Source of the DNA: Actinomycetota bacterium
GTDB taxonomy: Bacteria > Actinomycetota > Actinomycetes > S36-B12 > GCA-2699445
Direction of reading: 5' to 3'
NCBI GenBank assembly: GCA_029978705.1
Contig: JAPOIY010000014.1
Location: forward strand, 1-61,152
DNA length: 61,152 nt
Shown: piece by piece, positions 35,511 to 45,977 of the stretch
Numbering within the stretch: the stretch's first letter is position 1
How the letters are laid out: the number at the start of each line of letters is the position of its first letter
The notes under the pieces: generated by a model
Databases searched by the model: none
Seen by the model: the letters and a program-made list of their open reading frames with translations, nothing else
What the model was told of the DNA's origin: nothing
Translations under genes and position numbers: made by a program

Positions 35511-37109
35511 TCAGGAGTCCCCCGGCGCCGCACCCGGGTGGAGGAGCGAGTACCGCAGGGCGTCGTCGAGGGCGAGCCACGACGCCTCGATGACGTTCTC
35601 GTGCACCCCGACGGTCTGCCAGTCGCGCACCCCGTCGGACGTGGTGATGAGGACGCGGGTGACCGCCTGGGTCCCCTTCACCCCTTCGAGGATGCGCACC
35701 TTGTAGTCCACGAGCTCCAGGTCCTGGATCTCCGGGCGCGCGGTCAGCAGTGCCTCGCGCAGGGCCCGGTCCAGGGCGTTCACCGGCCCGTTGCCCTCCG
35801 CGGTGGAGATGATCCGCTGCCCCTCGACGAGGACCTTCACGGTCGCCTCGCTGATGACGGTGCCGTCCGCCTGACGCTCCACGAGGGTGCGCCACGACTC
35901 CAATGCGTACACCGCGGGCGGCAGGTCGTCGGTCTCGGAGCGCACCATGAGTTCGAAGGACGCATCGGCCGCCTCGAACGACCAGCCGTGGGCTTCCAGG
36001 TCCTTCACCCGGTCGACGACGCGGGTGACGGCCTCTTTGTCGTCGGACAGGTCGAGGCCGAGTTCGCGGCTCTTCAGCTCCACCGACGCACGTCCCGCCA
36101 TCTCCGTCACGAGGATCCTCATGTCGTTGCCGACGAGGGCCGGGTCGATGTGGTTGTACAGGTCCGCGGACACCTTGAGCGCGCTGGCGTGCAGGCCCGC
36201 CTTGTGCGCGAACGACGACATGCCCGCGTAGGGCTGGTGGGTGTCGGGGGGCAGGTTGGCGATCTCGGCGATCGCGTGGGAGACCCGCACGGTCTCGGTG
36301 AGGTTCCCGGGCGGCAGCACCTGCATACCCAGCTTCAGCTCCAGGTTGGCGACGACCGCGAACAGGTCGGCGTTACCGGTGCGCTCACCGTAGCCGTTGG
36401 CGGTCCCCTGCACGTGGGTGGCGCCAGCCTCGACGGCGGCGATCGTGTTCGCGACCGCGCAACCGGTGTCGTCCTGGCAGTGGATGCCCAGGCGCACGCC
36501 ACTGCGCTGGTGCACATCGGCGACGACGCGGGCGATCCCGCTGGGCAGCATGCCGCCGTTGGTGTCGCACAGCACCCCGACGTCGGCGCCGGCGCCGGCG
36601 GCCGCCACCAGCAGGCGGACGCCGTAGTCCGGGTCGTGGGCGTACCCGTCGAAGAAGTGCTCGAGGTCGACGAACACCCGGCGGCCTTCGCCGACCAGGA
36701 AGGCCACGGTGTCGGTGACCATGGCGACGTTCTCGTCCAGCGTCGTCCGCAGGGCTTTGTCGACGTGGCGCACGTCGGACTTCGCGACCAGCGTCACGAC
36801 GGGCGCACCGGACTCCAGCAGCGCCCGCACCTGCTGGTCGTCCTCGACCGCGACCCCGGCATGCCGGGTGGAGCCGAAGGCGACCAACTGCGCATTGCGC
36901 AGTTTGAGGTCCGTCTGGGCTTGCGCGAAGAACTCCGTGTCCTTGGGCATCGCACCGGGCCAGCCGCCCTCGATGAACCCGACGCCGTAGTCGTCCAGCA
37001 AGCGAGCCACCGCGAGTTTGTCGGCCACGGAGTACGTGATGCCCTCCCGCTGGGCCCCGTCGCGCAGTGTCGTGTCGAACACGTGGAACGAGTCGTTGGG
37101 GACGTTCAT
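35511..37109 (-). CDS. cimA: Citramalate synthase
   Basis: 532 aa from the ATG with AAGGAAGG upstream. HMGL-like TIM barrel: FDTTLRDGAQREG, metal site GIHCQDDTGCAVANT, TVQGT-like THVQGTANGYGERTGN; C-terminal LeuA-type allosteric domain (STAEGNGPVNALDRALREAL). Converts pyruvate + acetyl-CoA to (R)-citramalate, giving threonine-independent isoleucine synthesis. LeuB in the same window could serve later steps. Its leader carries a Val-Val-Ile-Ile peptide and a terminator. Confidence 0.95.
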   Translation of the reverse strand: MNVPNDSFHVFDTTLRDGAQREGITYSVADKLAVARLLDDYGVGFIEGGWPGAMPKDTEFFAQAQTDLKLRNAQLVAFGSTRHAGVAVEDDQQVRALLESGAPVVTLVAKSDVRHVDKALRTTLDENVAMVTDTVAFLVGEGRRVFVDLEHFFDGYAHDPDYGVRLLVAAAGAGADVGVLCDTNGGMLPSGIARVVADVHQRSGVRLGIHCQDDTGCAVANTIAAVEAGATHVQGTANGYGERTGNADLFAVVANLELKLGMQVLPPGNLTETVRVSHAIAEIANLPPDTHQPYAGMSSFAHKAGLHASALKVSADLYNHIDPALVGNDMRILVTEMAGRASVELKSRELGLDLSDDKEAVTRVVDRVKDLEAHGWSFEAADASFELMVRSETDDLPPAVYALESWRTLVERQADGTVISEATVKVLVEGQRIISTAEGNGPVNALDRALREALLTARPEIQDLELVDYKVRILEGVKGTQAVTRVLITTSDGVRDWQTVGVHENVIEASWLALDDALRYSLLHPGAAPGDS

Positions 37110-37143
37110 GGCTGCCTTCCTTCTGCCGGCCACCCGCACCAAC

Positions 37144-37172
37144 GAAAAACCCCCTCGCCGGTGGCGTAGGGG
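37144..37172 (-). terminator. Attenuator terminator upstream of cimA
   Basis: On the minus strand: CCCCCT-A-CGCC-ACC-GGCG-AGGGGG followed by TTTTT, a strong hairpin with one bulge and a true U-tract, ending ~35 nt before the cimA ATG. AGCCCCC, just after the leader peptide, can pair with the 3' strand GGGGGTT as an antiterminator. U-tracts are rare in this window, which makes this site stand out. Confidence 0.85.
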
Positions 37173-37199
37173 GTGTGCGCGGCAGCGGGGGCTGACGCG

Positions 37200-37229
37200 C
37201 TATCCGATGATGACGACTGCGGGAGTCAC
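37200..37229 (-). CDS. cimA leader peptide MTPAVVIIG
   Basis: GTG-ACT-CCC-GCA-GTC-GTC-ATC-ATC-GGA-TAG. Nine residues with two adjacent Val and two adjacent Ile codons, placed ~28 nt before the terminator hairpin. Isoleucine is the end product of the citramalate route and valine uses the same downstream enzymes, so stalled ribosomes at these codons would sense supply. No Shine-Dalgarno; a CACCAT hexamer (37236-37241) and TTGCGC 18 bp before it could be the promoter, giving a nearly leaderless message. Confidence 0.75.
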   Translation of the reverse strand: MTPAVVIIG

Positions 37230-37368
37230 GCCGTCATGGTGACACCGGCGCGGCTCCCCGCGCAAGCAGGGCGCGGCGCCTACCGTGGCTGCGCTGGTGC
37301 GCCTGATGCTGGCGGCGTCGCGCTTCGAGGTGACGGTCGACCCGCTGCTGAAGCGGTGATGGGGCGCC

Positions 37369-38472
37369 TCAGGCGATCCGGGTCATCCATCCGTGGGGGT
37401 CGGGGGCCCGCCCGGTCTGGATGTCCAGCAGGGCCGCCCGCAACTGCTGGGTCACCGGGCCGGCGGCGCCGGCGGCCACCGTCCACGACGCATCGCGGCC
37501 CTTCACGTGCCCGACGGGTGTGATGACGGCGGCGGTGCCGCACGCGAACACCTCGGTGATCTCGCCCGACTCACACCCCTTGCGCCAGTCCTCGACGCTG
37601 ATCCGGCCCTCCTCCACCGGGTAGCCGAGATCGGCGGCGAGGGTGAGCAGCGAGTCGCGGGTGATGCCCGGCAGGAGGCTGCCGGTCAGCGACGGCGTCA
37701 TGAGCCGCGCGTCCGCGCCACTGCCGTACACGAAGTACAGGTTGTTGCTGCCCATCTCCTCGATCCACCGGTGTTCGTTGGCGTCGAGCCACACCACCTG
37801 ATCACAGTTGTGGTCGATGGCCTCGGCCTGGGCGAGGAGCGAGGCCGCGTAGTTGCCGGCACATTTCGCTTCCCCGGTACCGCCCGGGGCGGCACGCACG
37901 TAGTCCTGCGACAGCCACACCGTCACCGGTTTGAGGCCACCTTTGAAGTAGGCGCCGGCCGGGGACGCGAGCAGGAGATAGAGGTACTCGTCGGCCGGCT
38001 TGACGCCCAGGGCCACCTCGGTGGCGAACATGAAGGGCCGCAGGTAGAGCGACTTCTCCGGGTCGTCCGGCACCCACTCGCGGTCCTGGCGGACGAGCGC
38101 CTCGATCGAGCCCAGGAATAGGTGGTCGGGCAGCTGCGCCATCGCCAGCCGCGCCGCCGACCGGCGGAACCGGGCCGCGTTGGCCAACGGGCGGAACGCG
38201 TAGATACCGCCGTCGGCATGGCGGTAGGCCTTCAGCCCCTCGAAGACGCTCTGTCCGTAGTGCAGCGCGGCGGTGGCGGGGTCCAGAGTCAACGGCCCGT
38301 AGGGCACCACGGCTCCGTCATGCCAGCCGCGGTCGGCCAGCCACCGCAGTTCCACCATGTGGTCGGTGAACACTCCCCCGAACCCGGGGTCCTTCAGGAT
38401 CATCTCCCGCTCGTTGGCGGGCAGGGGACTCGGGTTCGCGCGCAGCGGGAACGGCTGCGTGGCATCCGTCAT
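37369..38472 (-). CDS. ilvE: Branched-chain amino-acid aminotransferase
   Basis: 367 aa from the ATG with GAGGAG upstream. Class-IV PLP aminotransferase: YGQSVFEGLKAYRH, SLYLRPFMFATE, the PLP lysine in GGTGEAKCAGNYAASLL, and VVWLDANEHRWIEEMGSNN, ending with EVFACGTAAVITPVG. Last step of Val, Leu and Ile synthesis. It lies upstream of cimA on the same strand, but the 139-bp gap and the cimA leader indicate a separate cimA promoter. Confidence 0.97.
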   Translation of the reverse strand: MTDATQPFPLRANPSPLPANEREMILKDPGFGGVFTDHMVELRWLADRGWHDGAVVPYGPLTLDPATAALHYGQSVFEGLKAYRHADGGIYAFRPLANAARFRRSAARLAMAQLPDHLFLGSIEALVRQDREWVPDDPEKSLYLRPFMFATEVALGVKPADEYLYLLLASPAGAYFKGGLKPVTVWLSQDYVRAAPGGTGEAKCAGNYAASLLAQAEAIDHNCDQVVWLDANEHRWIEEMGSNNLYFVYGSGADARLMTPSLTGSLLPGITRDSLLTLAADLGYPVEEGRISVEDWRKGCESGEITEVFACGTAAVITPVGHVKGRDASWTVAAGAAGPVTQQLRAALLDIQTGRAPDPHGWMTRIA

Positions 38473-38543
38473 CGCGGGCTCCTCGGCAGGTGGGTGGGAG
38501 GCCATTGTGGCGGATCGACCGCCGGCCGTCCCCTCCGAGGTGC

Positions 38544-39017
38544 TCAGCCCTCGCTCTTGGGACGTTGCGAGGACTGGTGGTTCACGATCCGCCACTCCCC
38601 CTGGGAGTTGCGGTGCCAGACGAAGGTGAACCGTGCCGGGACCTCGACCGGGCCACCGGTGTCGGAATCGTACTTGAACGTGTAGAGCCCGGTCGCCCAC
38701 TTGATCCCGTGGTTGCCGCCGGCGCGGAACCAGTTGGTGGCGACCCGCAGGTTCTCGTTGCAGGTGAGGTGGTCGAAGTAACCGCGGATCTTCTTGCGGC
38801 CGACGATCTTCGACTTGAACGTCGCCAGCAGTACCGCGTCCTTGCTGTAGCGGGAGGCGGTGAGGTTGCCGTCGCACCGGGTCTGCGACAGCGACGCGGC
38901 CCAGTCGTCGTACAGCGAGCGCGGGGTGGATGCGGCGTGGCCGGGCGTCACCGCTCCGGTCAGGCACACGCCGGCGGCCAGGGCCGCGAGGACGCCGCGA
39001 CGGACGATCGGGGACAT
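38544..39017 (-). CDS. Secreted SnoaL/NTF2-like (DUF4440-type) protein
   Basis: 157 aa from the ATG with AAGGAGAG upstream. Signal peptide (VRRGVLAALAAGVCLTGAVTPGHAA), then a single cone-shaped NTF2-like domain: SLYDDWAASLSQTRCDGN, DAVLLATFKSKIVGRKKIRGYFDHL and FTFVWHRNSQGEWRIVNHQ. Such domains bind small molecules or act as enzymes; the ligand is unknown. Two cysteines (C-DGN and TCNEN) may bond after export. It ends with a hydrophilic tail. Confidence 0.82.
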   Translation of the reverse strand: MSPIVRRGVLAALAAGVCLTGAVTPGHAASTPRSLYDDWAASLSQTRCDGNLTASRYSKDAVLLATFKSKIVGRKKIRGYFDHLTCNENLRVATNWFRAGGNHGIKWATGLYTFKYDSDTGGPVEVPARFTFVWHRNSQGEWRIVNHQSSQRPKSEG

Positions 39018-39127
39018 GGACTCTCCTTCTGCGGAAAACACCACAGTATCTCGCAGGCGCCGGGCGGCGCCGTCCGGGAGTTTTCGCTGCGCGTGCTACC
39101 CGGCGGGATCGGTGACACTCTGGCCCG

Positions 39128-40222
39128 ATGGTGGACTGGCTGCGCTTCGGCGCTGACATGGAGGACCTGGCGACGCAGTCGCTGCGCACGGGCAAGAGGG
39201 TCACCGGGCTGCTGGGCCCGACCGTCATCCAGCCGTACCGGGGATTCATCGCCGACGGGGTCGCCCACGTCCGCGCCCGGGTCATGGAGCAGCCCGTGTT
39301 CGACTACCAGCCCGGGGGGTTGCGCGTGGACGCCACCTTGGCCGCGAACCTGCTGCGGTGGGTCGTGCTGGACATGGCCGGGGTCGAGGTCCAGGTCGCC
39401 ATCAACGAGAACAGCGTGACGGTGAACAGCAACTCCGACGGGTTCGTCATCGCCAAGGTGCCGGTCGGGGACATCCGACCCGGTTGGCACGACGTGCGGT
39501 TCACCGCGGTCGACCGCGGCCGGGAGGTGACGGCCACGGGACGCGTGGTGCTGCCCGACCCGGCGTCGCGGGTGGGCATCATCACCGACATCGACGACAC
39601 GATCCTGGCGACCGGCATGACGGAGGGGATGAAGGCGCTGCGCCGGACCCTGCTGCGGGATGCGTACGGACGCCGCCCCATCCCGGGGACCCCGAGTCTC
39701 TACCGCGGCCTCGCGCGCGGCACCGAGGGACACCGGCCGGAGTCAACGTGTTTCTACGTGTCATCGGGCCCGTGGAACCTCTACGACATGCTGGTGCAGT
39801 TCCTGGGGGTGCGCGGGTTCCCGCGGGGCCCGCTGTTCCTGACCGACTGGCGCCCGGGGTCGCCGACCAGCGACGAGGACGGGAAGTTCGAGTCCCACCA
39901 CAAGCAGGCCCGGATCCGCCGAATCCTCGACGCCTACCCGGACCTGGAGTTCATCCTCATCGGCGACAGTGGCGAGCAGGACCCGGAGATCTACGAGGAG
40001 TTCCTCGCCTCCGACCCCGACCGCATCCGCGTGGCGATGATCCGGGACGTGACCGCCAAACCCGCGGACATCGAGCACGACGAGTCCGGCTCCGGCCCCG
40101 ACACGTCCGAACTGGTGACCGTGCGCAGTTCGATCCAGATGGCCGAGATCGCGCAGCGGTTGGGCCTGGTCGACGACCTGACCGTCGAGGAGGTCCTCAC
40201 CGAGATCGACGCCCGACTCTGA
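39128..40222 (+). CDS. App1-family phosphatidate phosphatase-like protein
   Basis: 364 aa. A beta-rich N-terminal half is followed by a HAD-like catalytic domain: DIDDTI (154-159), VSSGPWNLYDML with the motif-II Ser, HKQARIRRIL and FILIGDSGEQDPEIY. App1 (LNS2/Lipin-like) enzymes remove phosphate from phosphatidic acid. CACTCT 6 nt before the ATG may be a weak -10. It is convergent with leuB, and a GCCGGC-based hairpin lies in the shared end. Confidence 0.9.
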   Translation: MVDWLRFGADMEDLATQSLRTGKRVTGLLGPTVIQPYRGFIADGVAHVRARVMEQPVFDYQPGGLRVDATLAANLLRWVVLDMAGVEVQVAINENSVTVNSNSDGFVIAKVPVGDIRPGWHDVRFTAVDRGREVTATGRVVLPDPASRVGIITDIDDTILATGMTEGMKALRRTLLRDAYGRRPIPGTPSLYRGLARGTEGHRPESTCFYVSSGPWNLYDMLVQFLGVRGFPRGPLFLTDWRPGSPTSDEDGKFESHHKQARIRRILDAYPDLEFILIGDSGEQDPEIYEEFLASDPDRIRVAMIRDVTAKPADIEHDESGSGPDTSELVTVRSSIQMAEIAQRLGLVDDLTVEEVLTEIDARL

Positions 40223-40232
40223 GCCGGCCGCG

Positions 40233-41273
40233 TCAGAGCCGGCCCGCGATCGCGTCGCCGACCTCGCTGGTGGTCCGGGGAGCGGCCCCGCGCTCGGCGA
40301 GATCCGCGGCCACGGCCGCCTCCACCTGCCGCGCCGCCCCGTACTCGCCGAGGTGGTCGAGCATGAGGGCAGCGCTCAGGATCGCCGCTGTCGGGTCCGC
40401 CTGGCCCTGACCCGCGATGTCGGGCGCGGAGCCGTGCACCGGCTCGAACATGCTGGGGTTCTCCCGGCTCGGGTCGAGATTGCCGCTGGCCGCCAGGCCG
40501 ATCCCCCCGGAGATGGCGGCGCCGATGTCGGTGAGGATGTCGCCGAAGAGGTTGTCGGTGACCACGACGTCGAACCGTTCGGGCTGGGTGAGGAAGAACA
40601 TCGCCGCGGCATCCACATGCTGGTAGTCCGTCGTGACGCCGGGATGCTCCGCAGCCACCTCGTCGAAGACGCGTTTCCACATACCCCCCGCGTGCACGAG
40701 GACGTTGGTCTTGTGCACCAGGGTGACGCGGTTGTCGCGCCGGGCCGCGCGCGCAAAGGCGTCGCGCACGATGCGCTCCACCCCGTAGGCGGTGTTGATG
40801 CTCTCCTCGGTGGCGACCTCATGTGCGGTGCCCTGCCGCAGATTGCCGCCGGCGCCGGCGTACGGGCCCTCGGTGCCCTCGCGGCACACCACGAAGTCGA
40901 TCTCGTCCGGGCCTTTGCCGGCCAGCGGGCCGGAGACACCGGGAAACAGCTTGACCGGGCGCAGGTTCACGTGGTGGTCGAGCGCGAAGCGCAGCCGCAG
41001 CAACAGGCCGCGCTCCAGGACACCGGGGGGCACGGCGGGGTCGCCGACCGCGCCGAGCAGGATGGCGTCGTGTCCCCGCAGTTCGGCGAGCACGGAGTCC
41101 GGCAGCACCTCACCGGTCGCCAGGTAGCGGCGCGCGCCCAGGTCGTACGGGGTGGGGGCGAACGTCACGGCCGCGGCCGGGGCGACCGCGTCGAGGACCT
41201 TCAGCGCCTCGGCGGTCACCTCGCCCCCGATGCCGTCGCCCGGGATGACTGCTAGCGAGTACGTGGACGTCAT
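40233..41273 (-). CDS. leuB: 3-Isopropylmalate dehydrogenase
   Basis: 346 aa. Oxidises 3-isopropylmalate in leucine synthesis; homologues also act on methylmalate in the citramalate-isoleucine route. Typical features: [53 protein letters not shown], and [20 protein letters not shown] with the catalytic/metal Asp residues. Ends with [20 protein letters not shown]. It is preceded by a hairpin terminating the ogt gene. Confidence 0.97.
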   Translation of the reverse strand: MTSTYSLAVIPGDGIGGEVTAEALKVLDAVAPAAAVTFAPTPYDLGARRYLATGEVLPDSVLAELRGHDAILLGAVGDPAVPPGVLERGLLLRLRFALDHHVNLRPVKLFPGVSGPLAGKGPDEIDFVVCREGTEGPYAGAGGNLRQGTAHEVATEESINTAYGVERIVRDAFARAARRDNRVTLVHKTNVLVHAGGMWKRVFDEVAAEHPGVTTDYQHVDAAAMFFLTQPERFDVVVTDNLFGDILTDIGAAISGGIGLAASGNLDPSRENPSMFEPVHGSAPDIAGQGQADPTAAILSAALMLDHLGEYGAARQVEAAVAADLAERGAAPRTTSEVGDAIAGRL

Positions 41274-41315
41274 GGACGGTGAGTCTATGCGGCCCCCCGG
41301 CCCCCCTCGCCGGGG

Positions 41316-41347
41316 CTCCGGAACGGGCGCATGCGACCGTTCCGGAG
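41316..41347 (-). terminator. Hairpin between ogt and leuB
   Basis: Perfect 11-bp stem CTCCGGAACGG / CCGTTCCGGAG with a 10-nt loop, 27 nt after the ogt stop. Probable terminator separating ogt from leuB; the leuB promoter must then lie in the 42 bp that follow. Confidence 0.65.
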
Positions 41348-41374
41348 AACGTTGGGGAACGTCGGGGCGGGCGG

Positions 41375-41860
41375 TCAGGAACTGTGCCGGGCCTCGTGGT
41401 CCAGCAGCCACTGCTTCACCGGCAGGCCGTAGCCGTAACCGCCGAGGCCACCGTCGGCGGCGATCACCCGGTGACAGGGCACGAACGGGGCCACGTGGTT
41501 CGCCCCGCAGGCCGACCCCACCGCCCGCGCGGCGCGGGGGCGGCCGACGAGGTCCGCCATCTCGCCGTAACCCACCGGCTCTCCGGGAGGGACGCGCCGC
41601 AGCGCCGCCCATACCGCCTGCTGCATCTCGCTGCCGTCCTGCCGGACCGGCACGGTGTCCAGCGCGGCGAGGTCGCCGGCCAGGTAGGCGTCCCACGCAG
41701 GGCGGACCGCCGCCGCGTCCCCCGGAACCGGTACGTCCGGGTCCGGCAGCATCGCCAGGACGCGTTCGACGGGGCCGAAGCCGGAGGCCACCACCGCTCC
41801 GTCGTCGGCCACGACCACCACGAACTGGTCGGGCCCCCCGGGCAACACATCGACGAACAT
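41375..41860 (-). CDS. ogt: Methylated-DNA-[protein]-cysteine S-methyltransferase
   Basis: 161 aa from the ATG at 41860 (GGGAGG upstream); an ATG at 41875 is also possible. Repairs O6-methylguanine by suicidal transfer to C129 in the PCHRVI motif. The helix-turn-helix region [23 protein letters not shown] is typical. The N-terminal half is poorly conserved, as usual. It is divergent from the leuA leader. Confidence 0.93.
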   Translation of the reverse strand: MFVDVLPGGPDQFVVVVADDGAVVASGFGPVERVLAMLPDPDVPVPGDAAAVRPAWDAYLAGDLAALDTVPVRQDGSEMQQAVWAALRRVPPGEPVGYGEMADLVGRPRAARAVGSACGANHVAPFVPCHRVIAADGGLGGYGYGLPVKQWLLDHEARHSS

Positions 41861-41896
41861 CGCGCCTCCCGTCATCGGCCTGAGTCTCCATTGTGA

Positions 41897-43804
<1,908 letters not shown>

Positions 43805-43805
43805 C

Positions 43806-43866
43806 CCTGCCCCGCACGGGGCCGTTCTGCGGTCGGGCGGCGGGAGTTCTGCGGCTGCGGGGCAGG
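43806..43866. repeat. GACCGCA-plus-palindrome element after leuA
   Basis: Outer stem CCTGCCCCGC (43806-43815) / GCGGGGCAGG (43857-43866), inner palindrome CCCCGCACGGGG (43811-43822), two TTCTGCGG copies (43825, 43847) and GACCGCA on the minus strand next to the palindrome. Related to the pspAA-htpX repeat. It could serve as the leuA terminator, only 1 nt after its stop. Confidence 0.75.
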
Positions 43867-43885
43867 TCTGGTGGACGGGTAGGGC

Positions 43886-43891
43886 TAGGGT
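43886..43891 (+). promoter_or_regulatory. -10 element of the NIL-domain gene
   Basis: TAGGGT exactly 6 nt before the ATG at 43898; leaderless arrangement. Confidence 0.55.
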
Positions 43892-43897
43892 GGCACC

Positions 43898-44137
43898 ATG
43901 TCCGAGCACTGGCGCCTCACCTTCCCCGAAGAACACGTCACCGATCCGGTGATCTACCACCTGGTGAAGGACTTCGACGTGGTGCCGAACATCCGCCGCG
44001 CCGCGATCGAGAACCACTTCGGTTGGCTGGTGCTCGAGGTGGAGGGCGAGCCGACGCGCATCGCCGCGGCCAAGGAGTACCTCCTGGGCCAGGGCATCGA
44101 GATCGACACCGCCGAGGGCGACATCGTCGCGGGCTGA
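43898..44137 (+). CDS. Stand-alone NIL-domain protein
   Basis: 79 aa, a complete NIL domain: WRLTFPEEHVTDPVIYHLVKDF, then VVPNIRRAAIENHFGWLVLEVEGE and AKEYLLGQGIEID. NIL is the ferredoxin-like ligand-binding domain found at the C-terminus of MetN methionine importers. As a solitary small protein it may sense an amino acid or bind a partner. No ABC transporter is nearby. Convergent with the Gfo/Idh gene. Confidence 0.85.
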   Translation: MSEHWRLTFPEEHVTDPVIYHLVKDFDVVPNIRRAAIENHFGWLVLEVEGEPTRIAAAKEYLLGQGIEIDTAEGDIVAG

Positions 44138-44138
44138 C

Positions 44139-45131
44139 CTACCCGACCGCCTCGATCACCTCCAGCGCCCGCACGCTGTCCATCGGATCGACCGGCACCG
44201 GGCCGCGGCCGGTCATGTGTTCCGTCATCAGCCGGTAGAACCGCGGGTAGTCGCCCGCGTCGCTCGGCTGGACCCGCTCCCCCCGCGCCCGCGTCGTCAG
44301 CTGCCCCCAGTGGGACCGCGGCTCGCGCCCCCACCCCGGCCCGCCCGGCGTCACCCCGGCCCGCAACTCCGCCTCCTGCGGGTCCAGCCCGTCCTTCCGG
44401 TAGGCCCCCGCGTCACCGAGCACGCGGAACCGCGGTCCCGGCGCCGCCGCGACATGACTGACCGACAGGTGCGAGGTCACGCCGGACTCGTGGCGCAGCA
44501 GCACGAAGGCGTCATCCGGAACCTGCGCGCCGGGACGCACCGTCGCCACCCACCCCGTCACGTCGGCCACGGGCCCGCACAGGAGCATCGCCTGGTCGAC
44601 CAGGTGCGGGCCGAGGTCCCACAGGATGCCCGCTGCCGGGCCCGGGCGCTCCTTCCACCCGGCGGCCACGTCGGGGCGCCACCGCTCGAACCGCGACTCC
44701 AACCGGTGCATGCTGCCGAGCGCCCCCTCGGCCACGAGGCGGCGCACGGTCAGGAAGTCCCCGTCCCAACGGCGGTTCTGATAGCACGTGAGGGTCACTC
44801 CCGCCGCGGCAGCGTGCGCCACCAGCGCACGGGCAGCCGCGGCAGACTCGGCCAGCGGCTTGTCCACGACCACCGCGATGCCCCGGTCGAGCAGCTGGGC
44901 GGCCAAGGAGGCGTGGGTCGCGTTCGGCGTCGCCACGACCGCCACGTCGACATCCGCCAGTTCCGCGACCTCGGCCACCACCCGCGCTCCCGGATAGCGC
45001 TCCCGCACGGCGGCGGCGGCGCCGTCGCTGCGGGCGACGACGGCAGCCAGGTCGGCTCCGGGAGTGGCCGCGATGATGGGGGCGTGGAACGCCGACCCCG
45101 CCACGCCGTAGCCGACGACCGCGTACCGCAC
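44139..45131 (-). CDS. Gfo/Idh/MocA-family oxidoreductase
   Basis: 330 aa from the GTG at 45131 (GGAG upstream; the adjacent GTG at 45134 is possible). Rossmann start RYAVVGYGVAGSAFHAPI, cofactor motif VVATPNATHASLAAQLL and the family lysine in VVVDKPLAESAA. The second domain contains WDLGPHLVDQAM with the catalytic-region His. Substrate unknown; usually sugars or their derivatives. It ends the minus-strand run that begins with the PLC gene. Confidence 0.92.
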   Translation of the reverse strand: MRYAVVGYGVAGSAFHAPIIAATPGADLAAVVARSDGAAAAVRERYPGARVVAEVAELADVDVAVVATPNATHASLAAQLLDRGIAVVVDKPLAESAAAARALVAHAAAAGVTLTCYQNRRWDGDFLTVRRLVAEGALGSMHRLESRFERWRPDVAAGWKERPGPAAGILWDLGPHLVDQAMLLCGPVADVTGWVATVRPGAQVPDDAFVLLRHESGVTSHLSVSHVAAAPGPRFRVLGDAGAYRKDGLDPQEAELRAGVTPGGPGWGREPRSHWGQLTTRARGERVQPSDAGDYPRFYRLMTEHMTGRGPVPVDPMDSVRALEVIEAVG

Positions 45132-45175
45132 CACGGGCTCCAGCCTGCCGCCGGGGCGCGGCCGATGCGCGGCGG

Positions 45176-45955
45176 TCAGCGGTCGGGGCCCTCCTGGCAC
45201 TGCGGGCACCAGTAGGTCAACCGGTCGTGCGGGCCGACGCGCCCCACCCGGATCGGGGTGGCGCAGCGCAGGCACGGCCGGCCGCCGCGCTCGAACACGT
45301 TCAGCCGGGCCCGGCTGACCCGCTTCGGGTCGACGACGGCCCGCCGCATCCGCTGCCGCACCCGCTCGAGCGCCGGCTCCAGGCCGGCCACGTCGCCCGC
45401 CGCGCGGTACGGCGTCACGCCCGCGGCGAAAGCCAGTTCCGCGGCCCACATCGTGCCGACGCCGCTGATGACCCGCTGGTCGAGCAGCGCCGCGACGACC
45501 GGCCGCTCCCCCTGCTCCGCCACCCGCCGGGCCCCCGCGCCGCCGTCCCACGCCTCGTCCAGGATGTCGGGCCCGAGGTGCCCGACCAGCGTGTCCTCAT
45601 CGCTGGTCGGCACTACGGTCACCTCCATCAGTCGCAGTCCCACCGCCTGGGCCCGTTCGGCCACGAGCCACACCCGCACCTGGTGCGCCGGGCCCGCACC
45701 CGGCCGCGGGCCGGGGGGACCGGTCGCCCAGCGGCCGTCCATGCGCAGGTGGGAGTGCAGCGTCCACCGGGTGTCGTCGCGCTGCAGTCGCGTCAGGAGG
45801 TGTTTGCCCACCACGTGAGTGCCGAGGACCGTCATCCCGACCAGGTCGACGGTCGCCACCCGCGGTACCCGCAACTCGGCACGGCGCAGCACCTGACCGG
45901 CCAGCGCGGTGTCCAGGCGGCGCGCGGTGCGCCGCACGGCGTCTCCTTCGGGCAT
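45176..45955 (-). CDS. nei: Endonuclease VIII-like DNA glycosylase
   Basis: 259 aa from the ATG giving MPEGDAVRRTARRL, the Nei N-terminus with Pro2 as nucleophile and Glu3. The helix-two-turn-helix and a C-terminal zinc finger (CLRCATPI...YWCPQC) are present. The enzyme excises oxidised pyrimidines and nicks the abasic site. Alternative upstream starts are excluded because Pro must be the second residue. CAGCCT 5 nt before the ATG could be a weak -10. Confidence 0.94.
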   Translation of the reverse strand: MPEGDAVRRTARRLDTALAGQVLRRAELRVPRVATVDLVGMTVLGTHVVGKHLLTRLQRDDTRWTLHSHLRMDGRWATGPPGPRPGAGPAHQVRVWLVAERAQAVGLRLMEVTVVPTSDEDTLVGHLGPDILDEAWDGGAGARRVAEQGERPVVAALLDQRVISGVGTMWAAELAFAAGVTPYRAAGDVAGLEPALERVRQRMRRAVVDPKRVSRARLNVFERGGRPCLRCATPIRVGRVGPHDRLTYWCPQCQEGPDR

Positions 45956-45977
45956 ACCCCCAGGCTGCCACCCGCCG

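Noticed and set aside
37226-37237. Alternative leader start ATG-ACG-GCG-TGA just before the cimA leader peptide
   Set aside because: Only three codons with no Val or Ile; the overlapping GTG frame with Val-Val-Ile-Ile explains the regulation better.
37285-37359. Possible 24-residue ORF MAALVRLMLAASRFEVTVDP-LLKR between ilvE and cimA
   Set aside because: Composition looks protein-like, but there is no ribosome site and the -10-like TACCGT overlaps its start codon. It could be a gene remnant; evidence is too thin to annotate.
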